Positions 43,704 through 52,871 of a DNA stretch of 64,000 bases are shown here, piece after piece (within the stretch, counting starts at the first letter, position 1; the number at the start of each line of letters is the position of its first letter). This DNA comes from Stenotrophomonas sp. BIO128-Bstrain. Lineage in GTDB: Bacteria; Pseudomonadota; Gammaproteobacteria; Xanthomonadales; Xanthomonadaceae. Both the position numbers and the translations under genes were made by a program. The stretch spans positions 3,476,001 to 3,540,000 of the forward strand of contig NZ_CP124620.1 of assembly GCF_030128875.1 (NCBI RefSeq), in the 5' to 3' direction. The notes beneath the pieces are model-generated. The model was not told where the DNA came from and did no database searches. It was given only the letters and a program-made list of their open reading frames with translations.

Positions 43704-44579
43704 CTACAGCACGTAGACGAACAGGAACAGCATCAGCCACACCACGTCGACGAAGTGCCAGTACCACGCGGCGGCTTCGAAACCGAAATGGTTGTCGCGG
43801 GTGAAATGCCCCTTCGAGGAACGCAGCCACATCACGGCCAACATGATCGTGCCGAGCAGCACGTGCACGCCGTGGAAGCCGGTGAGCATGAAGAACGTCG
43901 AGCCGTAGATGCCCGAGCCCAACGTGAGATTGAGTTCCTTGTAGGCGTGGATGTACTCCTCCGCCTGCAGGGTGAGGAAGCCCAGGCCGAGCAGCACGGT
44001 GATGCCCAGCCAGACCAGCAGCTGGCGCCGATGCCCGGCCTTGAGCGCGTGGTGCGCGATGGTCAGGGTGACACCGGAGGTAAGCAGGATCAGCGTGTTG
44101 ATCAGCGGCAGGCCCCAGGCCGGAATGGTCTGGAAATGCCCGCCGATGGCCCCGGGGCCGTTGGTGGGCCACGCCGCCGAGTAGCCATCCCACAGCAGCT
44201 CGTTGGTCATCACGCCGTCGCCCGCGCCGCCCAGCCACGGCAGGCCCAGGTTGCGGGTATAGAACAGCGCGCCGAAAAATGCGCCGAAGAACATCACTTC
44301 CGAGAAGATGAACCACACCATTCCCATCCGGAACGAGCCGTCGACCTGGCGGTTGTAGCTGCCAGCCTGCGATTCGCGCACCACGTCGCTGAACCACCAG
44401 AACAGGGTCAGCACCAGCATCGCGATGCCCGCGTAGAAGGTCCACTTGCCCCAGCTGGAATCATTGAGCCAGCTGGCCACGCCGACCATGGTCACCATCA
44501 TCGCGATGGAACCGATGAACGGCCATTTGCTGTGCGTGGGCACGAAGTACACGTTCGCATCGGGGCTTTGCTGGGCCAT
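43704..44579 (-). CDS. ctaE: Cytochrome c oxidase subunit III
   Basis: A 291-residue protein with seven predicted transmembrane helices. Typical subunit III blocks are MVWFIFSEVMFFGAFFGALFY, LLTSGVTLTIAHHALKAG, GFHGVHVLLGTIMLAVMWL and the C-terminal AAAWYWHFVDVVWLMLFLFVY. It stabilises the core oxidase and its proton uptake. It follows ctaG by 20 bases. Confidence 0.97.
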   Translation of the reverse strand: MAQQSPDANVYFVPTHSKWPFIGSIAMMVTMVGVASWLNDSSWGKWTFYAGIAMLVLTLFWWFSDVVRESQAGSYNRQVDGSFRMGMVWFIFSEVMFFGAFFGALFYTRNLGLPWLGGAGDGVMTNELLWDGYSAAWPTNGPGAIGGHFQTIPAWGLPLINTLILLTSGVTLTIAHHALKAGHRRQLLVWLGITVLLGLGFLTLQAEEYIHAYKELNLTLGSGIYGSTFFMLTGFHGVHVLLGTIMLAVMWLRSSKGHFTRDNHFGFEAAAWYWHFVDVVWLMLFLFVYVL

Positions 44580-44599
44580 GGTCTTGGGTCCGGTCCGGA

Positions 44600-45190
44600 T
44601 CAGGGAGCTGCACGCGCGCCGGTCGGCAGGCTGGCCGGGGCCAACTGCGCGGACAAAGCGTCGTTCTTGTAGAAGGTGTAGGACAGGGTGATCGTGGTGA
44701 TGTTGGCCGGCAGGTCGGGATCGACGATGAAGCGCACCGGCATGTCGCGTTTCTCACCGGCCTGCAGCGTCTGCGCGGTGAAGCAGAAACACTCGGTCTT
44801 GCTGAAGTAGCCCGACGCCTTGGCCGGGGCCACCGACGGCACCGCGCTGCCGACCAGCGCGCGATCGCTGTCATTGCGCGCGTAATACAGCGCTTCGTTG
44901 AGCTCGCCGGGCACCACGTCCATCGTCAGCTGTTCGGGATGGAACGCCCACGGCAGCTTGGAATTCACACCGCCATCGAACTCCACCCGCACCGTGCGCT
45001 TGCCGGTGGCGGCCGCCGTACCCGCCGCCGCGCCCGGGCCACGTTCCAGGCGCACGCCGAACACCTTCTCGCAGGCGATGCGGTACAGCGGCACCAGCGA
45101 GAAGGTCAGCACGAACACCGCCAGGGCCACCCCGATCAGTCGGGGCAGGCCCGCATGACGTGCGGGCGGAGCCGGGCGCGGATCGCTCAT
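44600..45190 (-). CDS. ctaG: Cytochrome c oxidase assembly protein CtaG/Cox11
   Basis: A 196-residue copper chaperone for the CuB site. One N-terminal transmembrane helix (about residues 18-38), then the Cox11 beta domain with LPWAFHPEQ, the copper-binding ECFCF preceded by GYFSKT, and YTFYKND at the end. Its ATG overlaps the stop of the upstream small membrane protein gene (ATGA), so the two are coupled. Confidence 0.96.
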   Translation of the reverse strand: MSDPRPAPPARHAGLPRLIGVALAVFVLTFSLVPLYRIACEKVFGVRLERGPGAAAGTAAATGKRTVRVEFDGGVNSKLPWAFHPEQLTMDVVPGELNEALYYARNDSDRALVGSAVPSVAPAKASGYFSKTECFCFTAQTLQAGEKRDMPVRFIVDPDLPANITTITLSYTFYKNDALSAQLAPASLPTGARAAP

Positions 45191-45321
45191 CGCCCGATCA
45201 CCCCGCTGAGGATGAAGCCGGCATAGACCATCACCGCGACGATGCCGACGGCCCACGCGGTGCGGTGCGCGCGGCGGCGTTGCAGGGCCTGCTCATCGGG
45301 GGTGCGGAGCGTACTGGTCAT
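45187..45321 (-). CDS. 44-residue small membrane protein in the oxidase cluster
   Basis: A short frame fills the gap between ctaD and ctaG exactly: ATG at 45321, nine bases after the ctaD stop, and TGA overlapping the ctaG ATG. The product starts [20 protein letters not shown], followed by one transmembrane helix ([20 protein letters not shown]). This is the arrangement of the small cytochrome oxidase assembly proteins found at this place in other proteobacteria. Codon use and coupling make it a real gene, though it is too short for most gene finders. Confidence 0.8.
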   Translation of the reverse strand: MTSTLRTPDEQALQRRRAHRTAWAVGIVAVMVYAGFILSGVIGR

Positions 45322-45329
45322 GAGCGGCC

Positions 45330-46940
45330 TCAATGGGTGATGTCGTCATGCGCCAGGTCACCCGGACGGATGGTCGGCGGCGTGGTGAACGTATGCGCCG
45401 GTGCGGGCGACGGGATCGTCCACTCCAGGCCACGTGCGCCTTCCCAGCAGCGATCGGCGGCCTTCGCGCCGTGGCGCAGGGAGTGCCACAGGATCGCGGC
45501 CATCATGAAGGGCGTGACGAACATGCCGAACGCACCGATCGAACTGATCAGGTTCCAGTCGGCGAAGGCCACGCTGTAATCCGGAATACGCCGCGGCATG
45601 CCGGCCAGGCCGAGGAAGTGCTGCGGGAAGAACAGCAGGTTCACGAACACGATCGACCACCAGAAGTGCACCTTGGCCCAGGTTTCGCTGTACATGCGCC
45701 CGGTCCACTTGGGCCACCAGTAGTACACCGCGGCGATCAACCCGAACACCGCGCCGGTGACCAGCACGTAGTGGAAGTGCGCGACCACGAAATAGGTGTC
45801 GTGGTACTGGAAGTCGGCCACCACGATCGCCAGCATCAGGCCGGAGAAGCCACCGATGGTGAACAGGATGACGAAGGCCACCGCCCACAGCATTGGCGCT
45901 TCGAAAGTGAGCGAGCCACGCCACATCGTGCTGACCCAGTTGAACACCTTCACCCCGGTCGGGATGGAGATGAGCATCGTGGCGAACATGAAGTAGATTT
46001 CGCCGCCCAGCGGCATGCCCACGGTGAACATGTGGTGGGCCCATACGATGAAGGACAGGAAGGCGATCGCGGCGATCGCGTAGACCATGGCCTGGTAACC
46101 GAACAGCGGCTTGCGGCTGAAGGTGGGGATGATCTCGCTGACCACGCCGAACGCCGGCAGGATCATGATGTAGACCTCCGGGTGCCCGAAGAACCAGAAG
46201 ATGTGCTGGTACATCACCGGGTCACCGCCACCGGCGGCGTTGAAGAAGCTGGTGCCGAAGAACTTGTCGGTGAGCAGCATCGTCACCGCGCCGGCGAGCA
46301 CCGGCATCACCGCGATCAGCAGGAACGCGGTGATCAGCCAGGCCCAGCAGAAGATCGGCATCTTCAGCAGATCGATGCCGGGGGCGCGCATGTTGAGCAC
46401 GGTGGCGATGATGTTGATCGCGCCCATGATCGAGCTGATGCCGGCCACGTGGATGGCGAACACGCTGAAGGCGACGTTGTAGCCGCCCTGCAGCGACAGC
46501 GGCGGATACAACGTCCAGCCACCGGCCGGTGCGCCGCCGGGCAGGAACAGGGTCAGCAGCAGCAGGCTGAAGGCCACCGGCAGCAGCCAGAACGACCAGT
46601 TGTTCATGCGCGGCAGCGCCATGTCCGGCGCGCCGATCTGCAGCGGGATCATCCAGTTGGCCAGGCCGACGAAGGCCGGCATCACGCCACCGAAGATCAT
46701 CACCAGCGCATGCACGGTGGTCATCTGGTTGAAGAACTCGGGCTTGACGAACTGCAGGCCCGGTTGCGCCAGCTCAGCGCGGATGATCACGCTCATCGCC
46801 GCACCGATGATGAACATGATGAAGCTGAAAAGCAGGTAGAGCGTGCCGATGTCCTTGTGGTTGGTCGAGAAGAACCAACGCTCGAAGAACCCCTGCTGAT
46901 GCCCGTGATGCCCGTCGTGGTCAACTGCGGAATGCGCCAT
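45330..46940 (-). CDS. ctaD: Cytochrome c oxidase subunit I
   Basis: A 536-residue protein with twelve transmembrane helices holding heme a, heme a3 and CuB. Seen are TTVHALVMIFGG (heme a His), WFFGHPEVYIMILPAFG with the crosslinked His-Tyr CuB site, WAHHMFTVGM with the two further CuB His, and HFHYVLVTGAVF with the heme a3 and heme a His. The GHPEVY motif with Glu and Tyr marks an A-type oxidase. Starts 65 bases after ctaC. Confidence 0.98.
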   Translation of the reverse strand: MAHSAVDHDGHHGHQQGFFERWFFSTNHKDIGTLYLLFSFIMFIIGAAMSVIIRAELAQPGLQFVKPEFFNQMTTVHALVMIFGGVMPAFVGLANWMIPLQIGAPDMALPRMNNWSFWLLPVAFSLLLLTLFLPGGAPAGGWTLYPPLSLQGGYNVAFSVFAIHVAGISSIMGAINIIATVLNMRAPGIDLLKMPIFCWAWLITAFLLIAVMPVLAGAVTMLLTDKFFGTSFFNAAGGGDPVMYQHIFWFFGHPEVYIMILPAFGVVSEIIPTFSRKPLFGYQAMVYAIAAIAFLSFIVWAHHMFTVGMPLGGEIYFMFATMLISIPTGVKVFNWVSTMWRGSLTFEAPMLWAVAFVILFTIGGFSGLMLAIVVADFQYHDTYFVVAHFHYVLVTGAVFGLIAAVYYWWPKWTGRMYSETWAKVHFWWSIVFVNLLFFPQHFLGLAGMPRRIPDYSVAFADWNLISSIGAFGMFVTPFMMAAILWHSLRHGAKAADRCWEGARGLEWTIPSPAPAHTFTTPPTIRPGDLAHDDITH

Positions 46941-47004
46941 CGCAACTACACCTCACTGTATCCGGTGGTACCCGCATCCGCCGGCTGGCGGACGCGGCTC
47001 GATT

Positions 47005-47946
47005 TCAGGCGTTGCTGTCTGTTGCTGCCGCGGCCGGCTCGCTGGCCGGTGACGGAGTGGCCTCGGCCGGGACCGCCGGCGCCGGTGCCGGTGCCGGGGC
47101 AGCCTCCGGTGCAGGGGCCGGCGCAGGCTTCTTGGAGGCGAGCCATTTCTGGTAATCGTCCTTGGAGACCGCCTCGACCACGATCGGCATGAAGCCGTGA
47201 TCCTTGCCACACAGTTCGGCGCACTGACCGCGGTACACGCCGGGCTGCTCGATGTTGGTCCAGGCCTCGTTGATGAAGCCGGGAATCGCATCCTGCTTCC
47301 AGCCCAGCGCCGGCACCCACCATGCATGGATGACGTCGTCGGAGGTGATTACGAAGCGCACCTTGGTATCGACCGGCAGTACCAGGCGGTTGTCGACATC
47401 CAGCAGGTAATGCGGATGGCTGTCGCGGGTCGGCACCACGCCACTCTGGCGGACACGGTCGGACTCACGGTCCAGGCGGCTGGTGAAGCTGACGTTCTCG
47501 CCGAGGTATTCGTACTTCCACATCCACTGATATCCGGTGACCTTGACGGTCATTTCCGAATCGCGGGTGTCGTAGAACTTGATCAGATTGGCCGTGGCCG
47601 GCCAGGCCATCACCACCAGGATGATCACCGGGATCACGGTCCAGATGACCTCGGCCTTGGTGTTGTGGCTGAAGGTGGCGGCGACCGCGCCCTTGGATTT
47701 GCGGAACTTGAAGATCGCGTAGAACAGCGCGCCGAATACCAGCACCCCGATCACGGTACAGACCCACAGCGAAAACAGGTTGGACTCCCACGCCAACCGC
47801 GAGCTCTGGGTCACCCCCTTGCCCATGTTCAATTGCCACGGTTTGGGGTCGGCCGCCTGGGCCCACGCCATGGCCGGCGCCAGCAGCGCGGCCCCGCTCA
47901 ACACTGACTTCCCGAACGTCCTGCCCCACTTTCTGCATTGCTTCAT
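47005..47946 (-). CDS. ctaC: Cytochrome c oxidase subunit II
   Basis: A 313-residue protein with a signal peptide, two transmembrane helices and a periplasmic cupredoxin domain. The CuA ligands are in GQCAELCGKDHGFMPI, with the more N-terminal His in SDDVIHAWWVPALG. WQWM-type electron entry residues occur as GYQWMWKYEY. The C-terminus ends in a Pro/Ala/Glu-rich tail of about 45 residues, without a cytochrome c domain, so this is aa3-type rather than caa3. First gene of the oxidase cluster. Confidence 0.97.
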   Translation of the reverse strand: MKQCRKWGRTFGKSVLSGAALLAPAMAWAQAADPKPWQLNMGKGVTQSSRLAWESNLFSLWVCTVIGVLVFGALFYAIFKFRKSKGAVAATFSHNTKAEVIWTVIPVIILVVMAWPATANLIKFYDTRDSEMTVKVTGYQWMWKYEYLGENVSFTSRLDRESDRVRQSGVVPTRDSHPHYLLDVDNRLVLPVDTKVRFVITSDDVIHAWWVPALGWKQDAIPGFINEAWTNIEQPGVYRGQCAELCGKDHGFMPIVVEAVSKDDYQKWLASKKPAPAPAPEAAPAPAPAPAVPAEATPSPASEPAAAATDSNA

Positions 47947-47957
47947 TGCCTAGACCC

Positions 47958-48434
47958 TTAGCGTCGTCGGTTGCGGCCGTCAGTGGCCGCGAGCAAGCCT
48001 TCTAGTTTCTGAGCCAGTACCTGGCGTTCGGCCGGTGCGAGGAAGCTCCCCACGTCCACCTGCCTACCGCTGGATGCCAGCCGGACTCTGCGTTCGTCGG
48101 CGATCAGCCTCACCCAGTGCGGGTGGGCGCTGAACACCGGCGAATGCCCGGGTGCGGGAATCACTTCCACGCACGCCGGCACTACCCGGATCTCTTCCTG
48201 CCGTTCTCCACTGCGCCACACCGTGCGCAGCGCCACTGCCAGCAACACGCTGTACAGCAGAGCAAACACGGGGGCGAATACGTTGCCGGTGAACCAGCCC
48301 AGGCCGGCCGCCAGCCACATCACCCCCGCCAACACTGCAAACAACAGGACGAACTGCCGGGCATCGAGCGCCCGTGGGGGACGCAGCCGCAGTTGCGTCC
48401 CTGATCCGTCCGGAGCGATGAGCACCTCGATCAT
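47958..48434 (-). CDS. DUF2244 family membrane protein
   Basis: A 158-residue protein with two hydrophobic segments (about residues 27-45 and 50-68) and a soluble C-terminal part. DUF2244 proteins are regularly found beside cytochrome oxidase genes in proteobacteria but have no known function. It is the gene immediately upstream of ctaC, with an 11-base gap, so it probably leads the oxidase transcript. Confidence 0.85.
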   Translation of the reverse strand: MIEVLIAPDGSGTQLRLRPPRALDARQFVLLFAVLAGVMWLAAGLGWFTGNVFAPVFALLYSVLLAVALRTVWRSGERQEEIRVVPACVEVIPAPGHSPVFSAHPHWVRLIADERRVRLASSGRQVDVGSFLAPAERQVLAQKLEGLLAATDGRNRRR

Positions 48435-48656
48435 GTCGCAACCGCGTTTTTCCTGCCGCGGGAAACGTCTCGATGGTAGCCCCGCTCTCCAGCGAGTAGC
48501 AAGGGTCCATTCACAGTTTCAGGAATGTTGCAACACAGCATCGGCTGCGGCGGCCGTTTTGACGAAATCGGCACAATAAATACCAGCCGGGTCGAATCCG
48601 CCGAATCCCCCTGTATGAAAGGCTATGCGCCGCATGGGCGCAGCCACGGAAAGCAC

Positions 48657-48683
48657 TTGACTCCCCCAAAAAACGATTAAAAT
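48657..48683 (+). promoter_or_regulatory. Candidate promoter of putA
   Basis: TTGACT (48657-48662) and TAAAAT (48678-48683) are separated by only 15 bases, 28 bases before the putA ATG. The A-rich spacer is notable in this GC-rich DNA. The rest of the 277-base gap between DUF2244 and putA shows nothing else I can support. Confidence 0.45.
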
Positions 48684-48710
48684 GGTCAAGTTCTCCACGA
48701 GCCGACCGGC

Positions 48711-51700
48711 ATGACTGCATCCTCTGTCCTTCCCCCTGCCCCGGCATCGTCCGGCGCCGCCCGCCCGCCGCTGCTCTCTCCTGAGCTGCCGGCCGTTCCC
48801 AACGCGTTCCGCCAGGCGATCACCGATGCCTGGTTGAAGAACGAGGCCACCCATGTGCGCGAGCTGCTGGAGCAGGCGCGCCTTCCCGCCGCCGAACAGG
48901 CCAGGGTGCAGGCCACCGCCGCCGACCTGGTCAAGCGGGTGCGCGTGCGTGCCCAGGACCAGGGCGCGATCGAAGCCTTCATGCGCCAGTACGATCTGGG
49001 CAGCGAGGAAGGCGTGCTGCTGATGTGCGTGGCCGAAGCGCTGCTGCGCATTCCGGACCAGGAGACGGCCGACAAGCTGATCCGCGACAAGCTCGGCGAT
49101 GCGGACTGGAAGAAGCACATGGGCGGCAGCGACTCGGTGCTGGTAAACGCCTCCACCTGGGGCCTGATGCTGACCGGCCGCCTGGTCCAGATCAACGATG
49201 CCACCCGCGCCGATGTGCCGGGCGCGTTCAAGCGCCTGATCGGTCGCGTGGGTGAGCCGGTGATCCGCCTGGCAGTGCGCCAGGCGATGAAGATCATGGG
49301 CCACCAGTTCGTCATGGGCCGCACCATCGACGAAGCGCTGTCGCGCTCGCACAAGGGCGACAACGCCAGCTACCGCTATTCGTTCGACATGCTCGGCGAA
49401 GGCGCGCTGACCATGAAGGACGCCAAGCGTTACCTGGAGGATTACCGTCGCGCGATCCACTCGATCGGCGGTGACCACAAGGCACGCGGCGGCCGCCCGG
49501 ACGGCGATGTCAATTCGGCACCGGGCATCTCGATCAAGCTCTCCGCGCTGTACCCGCGCTACGAGCATGCCAAGCGCGCACGCGTGATGGCCGACCTGGT
49601 GCCGGGCGTACTGGAACTGGCTCAGCTGGCCAAGTCCTACGGCATCGGCTGCACCGTCGATGCCGAAGAGACCGACCGCCTGGAGCTGTCGCTGGACATC
49701 ATCGAGACGGTGGTCAGCGATGCCTCGCTCGCCGGCTGGGAAGGCTTCGGCGTGGTCGTGCAGTCGTACCAGAAGCGCACGCTGTACACGATCGACTACC
49801 TGGCCGATCTGGCCCGCCGCATCGGTCGTCGCCTGCAGGTGCGCCTGGTCAAGGGCGCGTACTGGGATGCGGAGATCAAGCGCGCGCAGATCGAGGGCCT
49901 GCCGGCCTACCCGGTGTTCACCCGCAAGCAGAACACCGACGTCTCCTACCTGGCCTGTGCCAAGCGTCTGTTCACGCACAGCGATGCGATCTACCCGATG
50001 TTCGCCACGCACAACGCGCACACCATCGCAGCGGTGCAGGCGATTGCCAAGGGCGGCCAGTACGAGCACCAGAAGCTGCACGGCATGGGCGATGACCTGT
50101 ATGCCGAAGTGGTGCCGGCCGACCGTCTGAACGTACCGTGCCGCGTGTACGCGCCGGTCGGTTCGCATGAAGACCTGCTGCCGTACCTGGTGCGCCGCCT
50201 GCTCGAAAACGGCGCCAATTCCAGCTTCGTCAACCGCATCACCGACGAGAACGTGGCCATCGACGACCTGATCCGCGATCCGGTGGAAGTGGTCTCCTCG
50301 TTCGCGTCCATCCCGCATCCGAAAATCCCGCTGCCGGTCGATCTGCTGCGCAGCCAGAACCATGACAGGAAGAACTCCATGGGCGTCAATCTCGCCAACG
50401 ACAACGATCTGCGCGCTCTGGCCGAGCAGCTCAACGCGGCCGTGCCCGCGCCGGGTAAGAGCGGGTGGCATGCCGCGCCGCTGGTGCCCGGTGCCAACCC
50501 GAGCGCTGCGCTGTTGAACGTGACCAACCCGGCCGACACCCGCCAGGTCGTCGGCCAGTGGCAGCCGGCCGACAGTGCCACCGTGGAGAAGGCCCTGGCC
50601 AACGCCGTGGCCGCGCAGCCGGCCTGGAACCGCACCCCGGCCGCCAGCCGCGCCGCGATCCTGGAACACGCGGCGGACCAGCTCGAAGCGCGCCTGCCGG
50701 AGTTCATGGCACTGTGCGTCAAGGAAGCTGGCAAGAGCCTGCCCGACGGTATTGCCGAAGTGCGCGAAGCGGTCGACTTCCTGCGCTATTACGCCAAGCA
50801 GGCACGCGAGCAGTTCGGCCATGCCGAAAAGCTGCCGAGCCCGACCGGTGAATCCAACGAACTGCAGCTGCATGGCCGCGGTGTGTTCGTCTGCATCAGC
50901 CCGTGGAACTTCCCGCTGGCGATCTTCCTGGGCCAGGTCAGCGCCGCGCTCGCCGCAGGCAACAGCGTGATCGCCAAGCCGGCCGAACAGACCAACCTGA
51001 TCGGCTACTACGCGGTGAAGCTGCTGCTCGACGCCGGCGTGCCCGAAGGCGTTGTGCAGTTCCTGCCGGGCGACGGTGCGACCGTTGGCGCTGCCCTGAC
51101 CGCCGACCCGCGCGTGGCCGGCGTGGCCTTCACCGGCTCGACCGATACCGCCCGTGCGATCAACCGTGCGATGGCCGCGCGCGACGCCGCGATCGGTGTG
51201 CTGATCGCCGAAACCGGCGGCCAGAACGCCTTCATCGCCGACTCCTCGGCGCTGCCGGAGCAGCTGGTCAAGGATGCGATCGGGTCGGCCTTCACCTCGG
51301 CCGGCCAGCGCTGCTCGGCCGCGCGCGTGCTGTTCGTGCAGGACGACATTGCCGACAAGGTGATGACCATGCTGTCCGGCGCGATGGCCGAGCTGAAGGT
51401 CGGTGACCCGGGCCTGCTCTCCACGGACGTCGGCCCGGTGATCGATGCCGATGCCCTGCAGATCCTCAAGGACCATGCCGTGCGCATGGAGAAGGAAGCG
51501 CGCCTGATCGCCGCCGCCTCGCTGAGCGACGAAGCGGCACACGGCACCTTCTTCGCACCGCGTGCTTACGAGCTGAAGAACCTTGACCAGCTGCACAGGG
51601 AAATCTTCGGGCCGGTGCTGCACGTGATCCGCTGGAAGGGCGACCAGCTCGATGCGGTGATCGACCAGATCAACGCCACCGGCTACGGCCTCACCCTGGG

Positions 51701-51950
51701 CGTGCATTCGCGCATCGATGAAACCGTGGACCGCATCTCCTCGCGCATCAACGTGGGCAACGTGTACGTCAACCGCAACCAGATCGGCGCGGTGGTCGGC
51801 GTGCAGCCGTTCGGCGGCCAGGGCCTGTCCGGCACCGGCCCGAAAGCCGGCGGCCCGCACTACCTGCTGCGCTTCGCCACCGAGAAGACCGTCACCGTGA
51901 ACACCACGGCAGCCGGCGGCAATGCCTCGCTGCTGACCCTGGGCGACTGA
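48711..51950 (+). CDS. putA: Bifunctional proline dehydrogenase / L-glutamate gamma-semialdehyde dehydrogenase
   Basis: A 1079-residue enzyme that converts proline to glutamate in two steps. The FAD-dependent proline dehydrogenase barrel covers about residues 180-500 (GISIKLSALYPRYEH, VDAEETDRLELSLDIIE, VRLVKGAYWDAEIKRA, FATHNAHTI), and the aldehyde dehydrogenase part about 560-1060 with catalytic Glu in ETGGQNAFI (about 833) and Cys in SAGQRCSAAR (about 867). No ribbon-helix-helix DNA-binding domain precedes the barrel, unlike E. coli PutA, and there is no C-terminal extra domain, so it is the shorter, non-repressor type. A strong terminator follows. Confidence 0.97.
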   Translation: MTASSVLPPAPASSGAARPPLLSPELPAVPNAFRQAITDAWLKNEATHVRELLEQARLPAAEQARVQATAADLVKRVRVRAQDQGAIEAFMRQYDLGSEEGVLLMCVAEALLRIPDQETADKLIRDKLGDADWKKHMGGSDSVLVNASTWGLMLTGRLVQINDATRADVPGAFKRLIGRVGEPVIRLAVRQAMKIMGHQFVMGRTIDEALSRSHKGDNASYRYSFDMLGEGALTMKDAKRYLEDYRRAIHSIGGDHKARGGRPDGDVNSAPGISIKLSALYPRYEHAKRARVMADLVPGVLELAQLAKSYGIGCTVDAEETDRLELSLDIIETVVSDASLAGWEGFGVVVQSYQKRTLYTIDYLADLARRIGRRLQVRLVKGAYWDAEIKRAQIEGLPAYPVFTRKQNTDVSYLACAKRLFTHSDAIYPMFATHNAHTIAAVQAIAKGGQYEHQKLHGMGDDLYAEVVPADRLNVPCRVYAPVGSHEDLLPYLVRRLLENGANSSFVNRITDENVAIDDLIRDPVEVVSSFASIPHPKIPLPVDLLRSQNHDRKNSMGVNLANDNDLRALAEQLNAAVPAPGKSGWHAAPLVPGANPSAALLNVTNPADTRQVVGQWQPADSATVEKALANAVAAQPAWNRTPAASRAAILEHAADQLEARLPEFMALCVKEAGKSLPDGIAEVREAVDFLRYYAKQAREQFGHAEKLPSPTGESNELQLHGRGVFVCISPWNFPLAIFLGQVSAALAAGNSVIAKPAEQTNLIGYYAVKLLLDAGVPEGVVQFLPGDGATVGAALTADPRVAGVAFTGSTDTARAINRAMAARDAAIGVLIAETGGQNAFIADSSALPEQLVKDAIGSAFTSAGQRCSAARVLFVQDDIADKVMTMLSGAMAELKVGDPGLLSTDVGPVIDADALQILKDHAVRMEKEARLIAAASLSDEAAHGTFFAPRAYELKNLDQLHREIFGPVLHVIRWKGDQLDAVIDQINATGYGLTLGVHSRIDETVDRISSRINVGNVYVNRNQIGAVVGVQPFGGQGLSGTGPKAGGPHYLLRFATEKTVTVNTTAAGGNASLLTLGD

Positions 51951-51973
51951 TTCCCGGCGTCCCGTGTGGAACG

Positions 51974-52000
51974 AAAAACCCCGCGAAAGCGGGGTTTTTT
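51974..52000 (+). terminator. Terminator of putA
   Basis: aaaaaccccgc and gcggggttttt around gaaa, with a T6 tract, 24 bases past the putA stop. Confidence 0.9.
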
Positions 52001-52023
52001 GTGGCCTGGAAGCTGGCACAGAT

Positions 52024-52046
52024 TGCCGGCCAGCGGCCGGCACTAC
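52024..52046. repeat. Single SMAG arm overlapping a stop codon
   Basis: tgccggccagcggccggcac... ends with ctac. The cta at 52043-52045 is the TAG stop of the minus-strand gene to its right, as at 7227. No partner arm is present, so this is a solitary unit. Confidence 0.8.
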
Positions 52047-52687
52047 TGCTCGATGGACTCGATCTCATCGCGCATCAGCAGTTCGCTGCCCATGTAGCGC
52101 TCGAACTTGATGCGGCCGAAGCCGGCGGCGTACCACGCCTCGATACGGTTGTCTTCGAAGGTCGCCGTGACATGGCAGGTATCCTTGAAGGTCCGCGGCT
52201 GGTCGCCGACTTCCGTCTCCAGATCTTCGAAGCCGACGAAGGTGTAATCGGAGAAGCCGTCGTAGTCGATCGGCTCGACCGTCTCGTCGACATGGTTCGT
52301 GCGCTCGCCCTTGCCGTTGACCTCGAACCGATCGCCTGGCTTGGCGCTCTGCGGGAACGTCGGCGCAGGCTTGAAGATGTCGGTCATCACCGGCCTGGAC
52401 GCGTCGCCCCCCCAGGCGGAAATGCCCAGGCGCTCCTGGCCGAGAAGCTGGCGCCCGCTGGCGTCGTAATAGCTGGCCGTGCCAACCCCACCACCGGCGC
52501 TGCTCACCTTGATCGCCTCCTGCCCGGCGAACGTGGCCTTCTCGATGGTCAGCGTTTCATCGCTGCTTGACCACGACAGGCCCGGGGTCAAGGTAAAACA
52601 GGCGGCGAACTCCGGCGCGGCGATAGCGGGCAGCGAGAGACCGGCCAGGCCAAGAGCAAGCGTGGAGCGCAGCAGCAGAGACGACAT
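52043..52687 (-). CDS. Exported protein of unknown function
   Basis: A 214-residue protein with a signal peptide (MSSLLLRSTLALGLAGLSLPAIAA). The mature part is rich in Asp, Glu, Gly and Thr with beta-like segments (FEVNGKGERTNHVDETV, DYTFVGFEDLETEVG), and Cys near the start and at DTCHVTATF. No family recognised. The TAG stop lies in a SMAG arm. A start at 52963 would read through noncoding DNA and a terminator, so 52687 is chosen. Confidence 0.78.
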   Translation of the reverse strand: MSSLLLRSTLALGLAGLSLPAIAAPEFAACFTLTPGLSWSSSDETLTIEKATFAGQEAIKVSSAGGGVGTASYYDASGRQLLGQERLGISAWGGDASRPVMTDIFKPAPTFPQSAKPGDRFEVNGKGERTNHVDETVEPIDYDGFSDYTFVGFEDLETEVGDQPRTFKDTCHVTATFEDNRIEAWYAAGFGRIKFERYMGSELLMRDEIESIEQ

Positions 52688-52810
52688 ATACAGATCCTTG
52701 TCAGTAGGCACGGGACGGCAGGGGCGCAGTCCGGGCGGGGATTGTACGTCGTCATCGCGGATCCCACCGTGCTGCGGCACTCGATCCGCAAGCGCCTCAA
52801 CGCGACCAAC

Positions 52811-52836
52811 AAAAAACCCCGCTTTCGCGGGGTTTT
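52811..52836 (-). terminator. Terminator of the FadL-type gene
   Basis: aaaaaccccgc and gcggggtttt around tttc; A6 on the left gives a T-run for minus-strand transcription. It lies 36 bases past the stop of the outer-membrane transporter gene. It nearly duplicates the putA terminator 840 bases away. Confidence 0.85.
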
Positions 52837-52871
52837 CTGCTGCTGCGTTCAACCGTTCAGTGCTGCGTCGA

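Noticed and set aside
48519..52043. A 3.5-kb open frame on the minus strand
   Set aside because: It lies opposite putA, has no recognisable domain and has shadow-type composition; putA is certain.
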